Of a DNA stretch of 64,000 nucleotides, positions 35,087 to 44,081 are shown piece after piece. The notes beneath the pieces are model-generated. The model saw nothing but the letters and a program-made list of their open reading frames with translations. It was not told the origin of the DNA and did no database searches. The position numbers were made by a program, and so were the translations under genes. Every line of letters starts with the position of its first letter. Position 1 is the stretch's first letter. The DNA lies in contig CAJUSR010000013.1 of assembly GCA_910588855.1 (NCBI GenBank), positions 29,537 to 93,536 of the forward strand, read 5' to 3'. This stretch comes from an uncultured Kineothrix sp. Lineage in GTDB: Bacteria > Bacillota > Clostridia > Lachnospirales > Lachnospiraceae.

Positions 35087-36475
35087 CTATCTGATGCAAA
35101 GACTGTCAGACATAACACAACGTCTTCTCTTCGTAAATGCGCTGGCACTCGTTAACCCTTCCCCTGTCCTGCTGGCAATGGTAAAGGTGCAATAGCCTTC
35201 ACCCCCAAAGCCTAAAGCTGCATAAGAAGGTGCATTTTTTACGAGGATAGCCGTGTCGATTGCTTTCGCATATTTCGTAATGTTATCCACATTTTTGGAA
35301 TGGATATGAGCCGAATGCCTGTTGCCATGCTCCAGCCAAACCGCTTTTTCCACCGCATCCTCAAAGTCTTTTGCCCTTACCATACCAAGGATAGGCATCA
35401 TCAGCTCTTCCGAAATGAGCGGATGCTCTTTCTCACCCTCAAATACGATGCAACGGATATTATCGGGAACATCAATCCCTATCATGGCAAGCAGCGCTTT
35501 CGCACTTCTGCCTACGCATTTCCGGTTTAATCCTTTGGGTGTAAGGACTACATTTGTCAGCTTATCCTGCTCTTCTTTGCTGATTCTGTAACAGCCTTGT
35601 TCGCTGACCATATAATGCATCAATTCATCCGCTACGCTGTCCACCGCTACGATTTCCTTTTCAGCGATGCAAGGAAGGTTGTTGTCAAAAGTACATCCGT
35701 TTACAATATCTTCCGCCGCTTTCCTGATATCCGCCGTCTCATCTACCAATGCCGGCGGGTTGCCTGCCCCGGCCCCGATGCCTCTCTTCCCGGAAGACAG
35801 GACTGCCGTTACTACCCCTGGGCCTCCGGTTGCCACAAGCAGTGAAATGTCTTTATGCTTCATCATGATACCGCTTGTTTCCAAGGTGGGTTTTTCTACC
35901 GTACATGCAATTGCATCCGGCCCGCCTGCTTCCAGTGATGCCTCATTCAGCATATTCACTGCGAAAATGGAGGTCTTTATTGCCGCCGGATGCGGATTAA
36001 ACACTACTGTGTTCCCCCCTGCCAGCATACCGATAGTATTGCAGATAATCGTTTCTGTCGGATTCGTACACGGCGTAATCGCGCCGATTACCCCGAACGG
36101 CCCCATTTCCACCAAAGTAAGGCCCCTGTCCCCGGACCAGGCTGTCGTCGTAATATCTTCGGTGCCGGGTGTCCTTTCCGCTACCAGATGGTGTTTTAGT
36201 ATTTTATGCCCTACATTTCCCATGCCTGTTTCCTGTACTCCCATACGTGCAAGGATTTCGGCATTTTCTTTTGTCTTTCTTTTTATAATCGTAATAATCT
36301 TTTCCCTTTGGTCCATAGACATGGTCTGCACTTTTTTCTGTGCCTGTTTTGCTGCCTCAATTGCTGCATTCATATCGGTAAAAACGCCTTTGCTTCCACT
36401 TACGTCAGCATTGATTTGAAGTTTGGCAACAACTTCCCTTACCACATCCTGCACCAGCTTTTCATTTACTGCCAC
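35087..36475 (-). CDS. pduP: CoA-acylating propionaldehyde dehydrogenase (PduP-like)
   Basis: The 462-residue enzyme converts propanal + CoA + NAD to propionyl-CoA + NADH. An N-terminal encapsulation peptide (MAVNEKLVQDVVREVVAKLQ) precedes the ALDH fold; the catalytic Cys269 lies in NNLPCIAEKE, with the cofactor/glycine motif ATGGPGVVTAV. It starts at GTG 36475 with AAAGGG upstream. It is the core oxidative enzyme of the compartment. Confidence 0.95.
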   Translation of the reverse strand: MAVNEKLVQDVVREVVAKLQINADVSGSKGVFTDMNAAIEAAKQAQKKVQTMSMDQREKIITIIKRKTKENAEILARMGVQETGMGNVGHKILKHHLVAERTPGTEDITTTAWSGDRGLTLVEMGPFGVIGAITPCTNPTETIICNTIGMLAGGNTVVFNPHPAAIKTSIFAVNMLNEASLEAGGPDAIACTVEKPTLETSGIMMKHKDISLLVATGGPGVVTAVLSSGKRGIGAGAGNPPALVDETADIRKAAEDIVNGCTFDNNLPCIAEKEIVAVDSVADELMHYMVSEQGCYRISKEEQDKLTNVVLTPKGLNRKCVGRSAKALLAMIGIDVPDNIRCIVFEGEKEHPLISEELMMPILGMVRAKDFEDAVEKAVWLEHGNRHSAHIHSKNVDNITKYAKAIDTAILVKNAPSYAALGFGGEGYCTFTIASRTGEGLTSASAFTKRRRCVMSDSLCIR

Positions 36476-36511
36476 TGTTTTATCATCCCTTTCTCCCGGC
36501 TATTTCATGGC

Positions 36512-36979
36512 TTATATGATTTGTCCGAACACCTCTCTGCCATATGCGGCCAAAAAGGTATCCTGTTCCAGCGTTCCGCCGCTTACGCCCAAAGCGCCCG
36601 CTATCTTTCCGTTTACCTCAAGCACTTCCCCGCCGCCAAAAATAACGATTTTCCCTTCATTGGTATGTTGTATCCCATAAAGGGGCTGGCCGGGACCGCA
36701 CAGTTTGGAAAGGTCAGCCGTGGACATCTTTAACCCGGCAGAAGTATATGCCTTGTTCAATGCGATATCGAAGCTGGCAATATAAGCATCGTCCATACAA
36801 TGGATGGCAACCGGCCTGGCTGCCTTGTCCGCCACCGCTATGATAACGGCAATCCCCATATCCCGTGCTTTATCTTCCACCTTTTCAATGAGCCTTTTCG
36901 CCGTGTCCAATGTCATAACGGCCCGCCCGGCTTCCTTCACTGCCTGCTCCACTACCTGACAGATGAACTGTTCATTCAT
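36512..36979 (-). CDS. GlcG/HbpS-family protein (PduO C-terminal domain-like)
   Basis: A 155-residue protein with the GlcG fold (AIAVADKAARPVAIHCMDDA, ALNKAYTSAGLKM, IVIFGGGEVLEVNGKIAGAL). This family can bind haem or corrinoid-like ligands and appears as the C-terminal part of PduO or as a stand-alone gene in BMC loci. Its N-terminus (FICQVVEQAVKEAG) resembles an encapsulation helix. Its exact role in this B12-independent locus is unclear. Confidence 0.85.
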   Translation of the reverse strand: MNEQFICQVVEQAVKEAGRAVMTLDTAKRLIEKVEDKARDMGIAVIIAVADKAARPVAIHCMDDAYIASFDIALNKAYTSAGLKMSTADLSKLCGPGQPLYGIQHTNEGKIVIFGGGEVLEVNGKIAGALGVSGGTLEQDTFLAAYGREVFGQII

Positions 36980-37079
36980 GGTTTACCTCGTTTCTGCATT
37001 ATGTAACGCCTTCCCAACGTTTCCAATGTTTTCATGCCCCGCCCGGAGCCTTTTTCAAACAGTTGGGAACTTCATTTTT

Positions 37080-37889
37080 TTAAAGCCCAAGCTGCTCCAT
37101 CACTTTCTTCGTAATAGAAGCTACCAAATCAGCGTCCGCTTTGCCGTCAGAGCATGTTCCGCCGTGGCAGGAACCACCGCAGCTATGGCAGCTCGGTTTG
37201 CCGGCTTTTGCATTCGGGCACAAATCAGCCGGATGTTTTCCGGTCATGCCAAACTGCCTTCTGATTTCATACAATCTCTCAACCTGTGCCTGGGACAATT
37301 CCTTCGGCCCGCCAAGGACTTTGGATTGATATAATAAACGTGCATAAAATTCTACGGATTCCATCTTATGGTATGCGCTTAAAAGGGAATCGGAATATGC
37401 CAATGCGCCGTGGTTTTCCAAAAGCACTGCATCATAATACTGCAGATATTTGGAAACGGCATCGGGAATTTCATTTGTGGAGGGTGTACCATATTCTGCA
37501 ATCGGCACACATCCTAAAGAGATAACTGCTTCCGGCATAATCGGCTGTGTCAGCGGTATCCCTGCAATCGCAAAGCTGGTCGCATACAGAGGATGAGCAT
37601 GTACAACAGACTGCACGTCCGGCCTTTCCTTATATACCCTCATATGCATCTTGATTTCGGAAGAAGGTTTGAAGCCTTTGTTCGCCTGGATAACTTTACC
37701 TTCCGCATCTACTTTGCAGATATATTCCGGTGTCATGAAACCTTTGCTTACGCCTGTGGGTGTGCAAAGAAATTCATTGTCGTTGAGTTTGACGGAGAAA
37801 TTACCGTCATTGGCTGCAACCATCCCACGGTTATAAACTCTCCTGCCGATTTCACACATTTCTTTTTTAATTTCATACTCATTCAGCAT
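37080..37889 (-). CDS. fucA: L-fuculose-1-phosphate aldolase, class II, with Cys-rich linker and C-terminal BMC targeting peptide
   Basis: A 269-residue enzyme cleaving fuculose-1-P to DHAP + L-lactaldehyde. Zinc/active-site motifs are VVHAHPLYATSF and LLENHGALAYSD. Beyond the about 215-residue catalytic part is an extra tail containing CPNAKAGKPSCHSCGGSCHG then GTC (5 Cys, 2 His), followed by the amphipathic end ADLVASITKKVMEQLGL, a C-terminal encapsulation peptide. The start at 37889 follows AAGGAGG. It is the first gene of the BMC operon, so lactaldehyde is probably made inside the shell. Fuculose rather than rhamnulose is inferred from fucI/fucU. Confidence 0.92.
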   Translation of the reverse strand: MLNEYEIKKEMCEIGRRVYNRGMVAANDGNFSVKLNDNEFLCTPTGVSKGFMTPEYICKVDAEGKVIQANKGFKPSSEIKMHMRVYKERPDVQSVVHAHPLYATSFAIAGIPLTQPIMPEAVISLGCVPIAEYGTPSTNEIPDAVSKYLQYYDAVLLENHGALAYSDSLLSAYHKMESVEFYARLLYQSKVLGGPKELSQAQVERLYEIRRQFGMTGKHPADLCPNAKAGKPSCHSCGGSCHGGTCSDGKADADLVASITKKVMEQLGL

Positions 37890-37950
37890 AATTCCCTTAT
37901 CCTCCTTAGATTTATATGCAAAATATTGGTTTTGTGTTGTTTGTTCTTTT

Positions 37951-37979
37951 ATAATACCACCAAAAACAACATAAGTCAA
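37951..37979 (-). promoter_or_regulatory. Promoter of the aldolase-to-pduT BMC operon
   Basis: On the minus strand TTGACT (37979-37974), a 17-bp spacer and TATTAT (37956-37951) lie 62 bp before the aldolase start. The -35 is flanked by an inverted repeat AAAAACAA ... TTGTTTTT (about 37963-37988), a candidate DeoR operator shared with the second BMC promoter. Confidence 0.8.
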
Positions 37980-38029
37980 CTTGTTTTTATGTGGAATATA
38001 GATTGGGAAATGGAGATACTACGAGGATA

Positions 38030-38830
38030 TTACAATAAGATAGTTTCCAAATCTTCCGGGATATACAGGTTTCCATGATAGTACCTACTTCCTTCCTTAT
38101 AATATGAATCTTTTCTGTTTTTCAAATCACTGTCTTCCGTATGATATAGGATAAGGTTCTTTACTTTAAGCTCCTCAGCCATTTCGCAGGCATCTTTGAC
38201 CGTTTTATGGTGTTTTTCATAAGGGTTAAAGATATCTGCCTGCGAATGGAGGCAGAACGCTTCATGCAGCAGCCATTTGCTGTTTTCCACATAAACCCTT
38301 TCACAGGGATGATAAGACTCATCGCCGCAGCAAGTGAGCTTCTCCCCGTCTTCCAATTCCATACAAAAACCAAATTGCCTGTCTTTTATGGACTGTATAT
38401 CGAAAAAGGTGACTTCCCTGCCAAGGATTTCCCTTTTTTCCCCATCTTCCACCACATTCCAGCAGACACATTGATCCAATAAATTTATTTGCTCTTTCCA
38501 CAGCAGTTTGCCTAACATTTCTTTTATTAACCCTATAACCTCTTCATGGGCATAAACGTTTACCTTCCCGTTATAGCTGCCCTTGCCTTTGCATTGGCAG
38601 ATTGTGCGGATTACCCAGATTACCCCCATCAAATGGTCAATATGTTTATGGGTAACAAATATTTCATGGATGTCCATGCAATGGTACCCCGCATATTTTA
38701 ACTGGCGCAAAACCATATTCCCACCGCCTCCATCCACCATGAAATGTTTGTCGCTATCACTTATCAAAAAACATGTATTATAGCATTCCGTCACCATCGC
38801 ACTTCCTGTCCCTAACATTGTAATTTGCAT
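38030..38830 (-). CDS. MBL-fold (RNase Z-like) metallohydrolase
   Basis: The 266-residue beta-lactamase-fold enzyme has the metal motif FVTHKHIDHLMG, and further ligands in CCGDESYHPCERV and LLHEAFC plus a late His. The closest families are RNase Z/phosphodiesterase-like hydrolases; the substrate is unknown. It is preceded by the pseudoknot leader copy C (38837-38914), and its GAGG site is 6 nt before ATG. It is not obviously part of the BMC chemistry. Confidence 0.88.
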   Translation of the reverse strand: MQITMLGTGSAMVTECYNTCFLISDSDKHFMVDGGGGNMVLRQLKYAGYHCMDIHEIFVTHKHIDHLMGVIWVIRTICQCKGKGSYNGKVNVYAHEEVIGLIKEMLGKLLWKEQINLLDQCVCWNVVEDGEKREILGREVTFFDIQSIKDRQFGFCMELEDGEKLTCCGDESYHPCERVYVENSKWLLHEAFCLHSQADIFNPYEKHHKTVKDACEMAEELKVKNLILYHTEDSDLKNRKDSYYKEGSRYYHGNLYIPEDLETILL

Positions 38831-38836
38831 TTTTTA

Positions 38837-38914
38837 CCTCATTTCTGCGCAGCTTTATTGCACAAAGCCGATTCGTCTTTCAAGTTTGCGAATGCCGCGC
38901 AGACACAAACTTGG
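38837..38914 (-). ncRNA. Putative pseudoknot leader, copy C
   Basis: On the minus strand a 10-bp stem (38904-38913 with 38881-38890) closes a 13-nt loop. Loop bases TCTGCGCGGC (38894-38903) pair over 10 bp with GCTGCGCAGA (38844-38853), using one G-U. A 27-nt connector separates the parts. The second strand ends 3 nt before the GAGG ribosome site of the hydrolase. The differences from copy B keep pairing (compensatory or G-U). Confidence 0.55.
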
Positions 38915-39204
38915 TTTCCTGTTCCCATCTCTTCTGCCCTTCTCTATGATACCACAAGAATCAATCATAAAACCAATAAATTTGCCTGAGAATCCGTTCC
39001 TATCATCCGTCAAAATCTTTTTATCCCATAAAATCAGGCACAAACAAAAGGCAAACCCTATGCCGGCAAATAAAAACCTTGGTTTTATCCTTAGATGAAA
39101 TGCTTTTATCTATTAATCCCATCAAAAACTTAAGTTTTCATTGTATTGATTCGCAAATAGCTGTACAATGAAATAGTAGGCAGGGGGTATAGGGAGGAAA
39201 ACTT

Positions 39205-41216
39205 ATGGATAAACAAAGAAAAAAATCGCAGATGAGATTTTATACCAAATAGGCGGAAGCGTTATTTTTGTATTGCTGCTCATAGCAGCTGTCGCAATCT
39301 GCATGGTAGGCTGGCTCAGCATTACCTCAAAAAAAACAGAGCTGATACAGGAGTCCAATGCGGCTGCAAACCAACTAACCGGTTTTTTGGAACAGTATAC
39401 AAGAAGCGTGGAACAACTGGCCGTTAATCCTGAGATTAAAAGCATTATGATGGAAGCCGAATCTTTCGACGCTTTCTGGCAAGCCGAAAAAATGGATACT
39501 GCTATGGAAAACCTTGTAAGCATCGCAGATACCGATACGGAAAATGTCATGGCTGTATGGCTCTCCGACTTAGATACCAGTACGCTGGTACAGTCCGACG
39601 GCTTTAAGAGCGAAGAAGGCTGGGACATCACAGGACGCGGATGGTATGGATGCATTACGGAAAAGAAAACCGTCCTCACGGAGCCATATGTGGATTCCTC
39701 TACCGGAAAGATGATTTTAAGCGCTGCAGCCCCGGTTTATGACGATGCGACAGGCGCCGTTCTTGGAGCCGTGGGTATGGATATCTCCTTAGACCATATG
39801 ACGGAAATTATGAGCGAATATAAAATTGGCCGGAACGGATATATCCTGTTATTATCAGGAGGCGGCACCTTCCTTTATCACCCGCAAGGCGATATCGTAC
39901 AAAAGAATATCAAGGATGTGAATATATCCAACAATGTTGCAAATGCAATTACATCAAAAAGCAATGAATTTTTGAAATACAAAACAGAGGGCAATACAAA
40001 ATATGGCTTCCTGCAGCATGCCGGAGACACCGGATATGTTGTATTGAGCAGCCTTCCCATGTCGGAATATTACGCCACACTGGTGGCTATGGTTATCGCT
40101 CTCGTTGTTATTTTTGCAGTCGGCATCACGCTAATAGCATTCAGCATCAAAAAAAGTGCTAAAAACCTGACCAAACCGATTTTGGCGCTGAATCATACCG
40201 CACAACAGCTTGCCGACGGTAACCTGGACGTTAATCTACATATCACAAGCGAGGACGAAATCGGGGAACTGGGCGAATCCATCCAAAAGACGGTAGACCG
40301 GCTAAAAAAATACATTGCATATATTGACGAAACAGCGGAAGTTTTAACACAAATCGCCGACGGAAAGTTAAGCATCCATTTGAAAAATGATTATGTCGGT
40401 GAATTTCAGAAAATAAAAACCGCTTTGCTCAATATTTCCGATTCCATGAATCAGGTTATGCTCGGAATCAATGAAAGTTCGGAAAGAGTATCCGTGGGGG
40501 CCTCCGAACTCGCCACTGCTTCACAGGTTCTGGCAGAAGGCGCGGAAGAACAGGCTGCTGCTATCGAACAGTTGACGGCAACTACCACTACTGTTGCGGA
40601 ACAAGTAGAAAACAGCCGTCACGGGGCGGAAGCTTCCGCCAAAGCTACTGCGCAGGCAGCCGGGATGATTGAACAAAACCAGACAAAAATGAAATTAATG
40701 ATGGATGCCATGAATGAAATCCACACCACTTCCCAAAAAGTGGTAGGCATCATCCAAACCATCGAAGATATCGCATCACAGACAAACCTTTTGTCCTTAA
40801 ACGCTTCCATTGAAGCGGCCCGCGCCGGCGAAGCGGGAAGGGGTTTTGCAGTGGTTGCCGATGAAATCGGGAAGCTGGCATTGGAAAGCTCCAAGGCGGC
40901 AAATACCACAAAAGAGCTGATTGAAATTTCCATAAACGAAATCAATAAAGGCAGTACCATCGCTACCGATGCTATGGACTCTCTCAAAGAATCCGTAACC
41001 GCTGTAAACCATGTCAATGGAATGATTCAGGAAACAGCCGAAGATGCTGCAGTCCAGGCGGAAAACATGAAGCAGCTTCAGGCCGGAATCGAAGACATGG
41101 CTCACGGAATCCAGGACAATTCCGCAGCTTCTCAGGAAACTTCCGCAACTTCGGAAGAATTGGCTTCACAAGCTGAAATACTTAATAAAATGGTTCAGAA
41201 ATTTGAACTTTGCTAA
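39205..41216 (+). CDS. Methyl-accepting chemotaxis protein, apparent frameshift near the start (A7 tract)
   Basis: A chemoreceptor of about 670 residues: TM1 (IFVLLLIAAVAICMVGW), dCache sensor (about 45-260; SSTGKMILSAAAPVYDD), TM2, HAMP (about 320-385) and a signalling domain with the conserved hairpin IASQTNLLSLNASIEAARAG. The natural start ATG 39205 has GGGAGG 7 nt upstream, but its frame stops at 39250-39252. After one extra A in the run of seven A at 39219-39225 it reads into the long frame (RKKIADEILYQIGG + TM1). The rest is intact. Either slippage, phase variation or sequence error. It lies between the two BMC operons and could sense their substrate. Confidence 0.85.
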
Positions 41217-41343
41217 TCTACACCCCGCAGCAGGCTGGCGCAGTATATATTTACCGCATGGCAGGCTGCGGGGAATTATTATCCCACGTAACATTTTTGC
41301 TATGGAATATGGAAACATTACAATGGATGAGAGGAATAACGGG

Positions 41344-41952
41344 ATGAATTATGAAGGGAATGAATTAGAAAAGTGCCTAAACGGAGAATATTACGACTGC
41401 CATGATAAAGTTTTTCTTAATCTCAAGACCCGGGCAAGGAAACTGTTGAAAGAATACCATGCCCTTGCCTATGAACAGAAAGAGGAAAAGACCAGGATTT
41501 TAAAGCAATTATTTGCCCAAATCGGCTCAAATGTTTCGGTCGGTTTACCATTTATCTGTGATTATGGGCAGAATATTTATATCGGAAACAATGTTTCGGT
41601 AAATATGAACTGTACCTTTGTAGACTGCAATAAAATAACAATCGGAGATAATGTACTGATTGCATCTAACGTACAGCTCTATACCGCAACACACCCTGTT
41701 AATTTGGAAGAAAGGCTTACCCCGGATTGGAGCCCCGAAACAGGGGAATATTTTTGCCGTACGTATGCATTGCCAATACGAATCGGAAACGGCTGCTGGC
41801 TAGGAGGCGGTGTCATTGTCCTCCCTGGCGTAACAATAGGGGATGGCTCCGTTATCGGCGCCGGAAGCGTTGTCACAAAAGATATACCGGATAATTCGCT
41901 GGCCGTAGGGAACCCATGCCGCGTTCTCCGGAAAATAAATAAAAATGAATAA
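41344..41952 (+). CDS. Sugar O-acetyltransferase, maltose/galactoside type
   Basis: A 202-residue left-handed beta-helix acetyltransferase. The N-terminal Mac domain (GEYYDCHDKVFLNLKTRARK) is followed by hexapeptide repeats (IGDNVLIASNVQLYTATHPV with the catalytic His in ATHPV; IGAGSVVTKDIPDNS). It transfers acetyl from acetyl-CoA to a sugar. The start at 41344 is supported by AGAGG 10 nt upstream; a longer frame begins inside the receptor gene. A second, convergent paralogue is at 42038. Confidence 0.9.
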   Translation: MNYEGNELEKCLNGEYYDCHDKVFLNLKTRARKLLKEYHALAYEQKEEKTRILKQLFAQIGSNVSVGLPFICDYGQNIYIGNNVSVNMNCTFVDCNKITIGDNVLIASNVQLYTATHPVNLEERLTPDWSPETGEYFCRTYALPIRIGNGCWLGGGVIVLPGVTIGDGSVIGAGSVVTKDIPDNSLAVGNPCRVLRKINKNE

Positions 41953-41953
41953 A

Positions 41954-42029
41954 AAAAGACTGCTGGCAGGATTCTCCGCCTGCGGCGGGTCGCGACAGCG
42001 ACATGCTCCCCTTCCGCCGCAGTGCGATA
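41954..42029. repeat. R3 repeat, copy 2
   Basis: A GC-rich unit with core GGATTCTCCGCCTGCGGCGG, then GACATGCTCCCCTTCCGCCG and a weak hairpin (CTCCGCC.../...GGCGG). It is similar to 8226-8310 and 62437-62530, and lies right after the acetyltransferase stop codon, between convergent genes. Confidence 0.7.
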
Positions 42030-42037
42030 TTGTATGT

Positions 42038-42658
42038 CTATTGTTCCCCTTTTCCTATTTGAATCTTTCTGTCTTTATAATAATACTCCTTGTCATGTTC
42101 GTTTATTTCACGCATAACCCTGCAGGGATTCCCTACGGCAACAACATCTGCCGGAATATCCTTTGTCACTATGCTTCCGGCGCCAATCACTGTGTTATCC
42201 CCTATGGTAACCCCCGGCATGATAACGGCTCCTGCTCCAATCCAGCAGTTCCTGCCGATATGAACCGGCATATTATATTGATATATCTGCTCGCGCAATT
42301 GAGGCAAAATCGGATGCCCTGCAGTAGCAATCGTCACATTCGGTCCAATCATGGTATAATCGCCCACATAAATATGCGTATCATCCACACATGTCAAATG
42401 ATAATTGGAATAAACCATTTTTCCGAAATGGCAATGATGCCCGCCGAAATTGGCATAAAAAGGGGCTTCAATATATACTCCCTCTCCGCAATCCCCCAGC
42501 ATATCTTTCAGCATTTTCGCCCTTTTTTCCGCTTCCGACGGTTTCGTCAGATTATACTCGCATAATTTATCCTGATAAACTACCTGTTCTTTGATAATTG
42601 ATTCATCACCCGAAAGATAAAGCTCCCCCGTGTGCATCTTTTCTTTCATTTCACTCAT
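42038..42658 (-). CDS. Sugar O-acetyltransferase, maltose/galactoside type, second copy
   Basis: A 206-residue paralogue of the gene at 41344 (MHTGELYLSGDESIIKEQVV start; catalytic His in TAGHPILP; CoA-helix end IGAGSIVTKDIPADVVAVGN). Its ATG overlaps the PduV-like stop by 4 bp (ATGA), so it is translationally coupled to the BMC GTPase gene; the start follows AGAGG. Its role in the BMC context is unclear. Confidence 0.92.
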   Translation of the reverse strand: MSEMKEKMHTGELYLSGDESIIKEQVVYQDKLCEYNLTKPSEAEKRAKMLKDMLGDCGEGVYIEAPFYANFGGHHCHFGKMVYSNYHLTCVDDTHIYVGDYTMIGPNVTIATAGHPILPQLREQIYQYNMPVHIGRNCWIGAGAVIMPGVTIGDNTVIGAGSIVTKDIPADVVAVGNPCRVMREINEHDKEYYYKDRKIQIGKGEQ

Positions 42659-43122
42659 ATCGCAGCCTCTTTCTCCCAAGGCATAATATCCCCTTCTTCC
42701 CTAAGATACTCCAATATCTCAGGAATACCCTGCTGCTTTTTGGAATCTACAAAGAAAATCTTCTTGCAGCCTGTCAGCCGAAGCCACCGCTCCGCCCTGC
42801 CGGGATTGGCTCCTTTTTCATTTATTTTCGTTACAATACCTATCACTTCACGGTTTACCATACATGTGATATTGGGGGGATATAAAGAATACGGTTCCGT
42901 AGCGGATAAGAGAAGCCCTACAATATCCGCTTCGTAAGCATAAAGAGCCAATGCATAACCAAGCTGCTTTGTCTGGATATATTCCCCCGGCGTATCAATG
43001 ATAACATCAAAATAATTGATATATTGGGTTTTGTGGTATTCGATATGCTCCCCTTTCAGCGCCTGGGTCAGGGTCGTCTTCCCACACTCGCTCCGCCCCA
43101 TCAAAATGATTTTCTTCACCAT
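42655..43122 (-). CDS. pduV: PduV/EutP-like GTPase
   Basis: A Ras-like P-loop GTPase of about 155 residues. The G1 motif is GRSECGKTT, the G3-like segment IDTPGEY, and the G4-like motif is TKINE. PduV-type proteins are linked to BMC positioning or distribution. The start is either ATG 43122 or GTG 43119: GGAGG lies 5 nt before the GTG and only 2 nt before the ATG. The next gene overlaps its stop by 4 bp. Confidence 0.88.
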   Translation of the reverse strand: MVKKIILMGRSECGKTTLTQALKGEHIEYHKTQYINYFDVIIDTPGEYIQTKQLGYALALYAYEADIVGLLLSATEPYSLYPPNITCMVNREVIGIVTKINEKGANPGRAERWLRLTGCKKIFFVDSKKQQGIPEILEYLREEGDIMPWEKEAAI

Positions 43123-43149
43123 AACCTCCATCATTCCGCTTCGCAGAAT

Positions 43150-43582
43150 CACAAATCCAGCCATGAAAAGCCCGGAAGAATGCCCTTTCCGGGCATTCTT
43201 CCAAACATTTAGAAACTCTTAGGCTGCGTCCTTTGCAGCCTTAGTGTTTCTTAATATTTTTATCACACTAACTCCCATGATTCCACTCTGCAGTATCTCA
43301 AATCCAGCCATGAAAAGCCCGGAAGAATGCCCTTTCCGGGCATTCTTCCAAACATTTAGAAACTCTTAGGCTGCGTCCTTTGCAGCCTTAGTGTTTCTTA
43401 ATATTTTTATCACACTAACTCCCATGATTCCACTCTGCAGTATCTCAAATCCAGCCATGAAAAGCCCGGAAGAATGCCCTTTCCGGGCATTCTTCCAAAC
43501 ATTTAGAAACTCTTAGGCTGCGTCCTTTGCAGCCTTAGTGTTTCTTAATGTTTTTATCACACTACCCTCCATGCTGCCAGTT
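43150..43582. repeat. Three tandem 147-bp units, each with two strong hairpins
   Basis: Nearly identical units begin at 43163, 43310 and 43457 (common anchor ATGAAAAGCCCGGAAGAATG), spacing 147 bp. Each has a perfect 12-bp stem (GGAAGAATGCCC / GGGCATTCTTCC). A second stem on the minus strand reads AGAAACACTAAGGCTGC ... GCAGCCTAAGAGTTTCT. They lie between the PduU-like shell gene and the PduV-like gene; the first unit merges into the pduV leader. The array may set the differential expression of the two genes, and probably arose by tandem duplication. Confidence 0.9.
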
Positions 43583-43969
43583 CTACGTCCTCGTAAACGG
43601 GCATACGGCAAAACCCATTTTCTCTTTCGTATAGTCAAGCACGGCCTTCAAAGAAGCTTCCGTCTCCGATACCGTTCCCGTAATGATTAATGTTCCGCTG
43701 AACCTGTCTACAAATCCAAGCTCAACCCCTGCCGCTTTTACCGCAATATCCGCAGCGATGACGGCCGTTTCCGCCGGGCTGATGGTCAGTACACCGATTG
43801 CAGACCTTGCATAATCCACACTCGGGTCAAGGCCCAGTTTTTCATATAAGATTTTATCCGGATTGGCTATCAGGTGGGCAATCGTAATCTGCTTCCCCGG
43901 CACCAGCTCCTGCACAATCCTCGTTTTTCCTTCTGTTGATAAATTATCCAAATGGTCATGTATTCCCAT
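43583..43969 (-). CDS. BMC-H shell protein, PduU/EutS-like (circularly permuted)
   Basis: A 128-residue protein. The N-terminal part (about 20-60; RIVQELVPGKQITIAHLIAN) matches the beta-barrel-forming N-terminus of PduU/EutS, and the BMC fold follows (IGVLTISPAETAVIAADIAV, GTLIITGTVSETEASLKAVL). PduU hexamers plug the pore with this barrel and may bind PduV, encoded next. The start at 43969 follows GGAG by about 8 nt. Confidence 0.9.
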   Translation of the reverse strand: MGIHDHLDNLSTEGKTRIVQELVPGKQITIAHLIANPDKILYEKLGLDPSVDYARSAIGVLTISPAETAVIAADIAVKAAGVELGFVDRFSGTLIITGTVSETEASLKAVLDYTKEKMGFAVCPFTRT

Positions 43970-44081
43970 ATTTTTCTCCGTTTCCACATCTTTTTCCCAG
44001 AACAAAGTGCGCGTTACGCTTTCATGTGTCCATTATGCCCCGCCCGCGCCACATCGCCCGTTATGCGCAACGATACATCTT

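Noticed and set aside
43150..43582. A CRISPR array or a gene at the 147-bp repeats
   Set aside because: The units have no unique spacers and no credible frame; the structure is two hairpins per unit.
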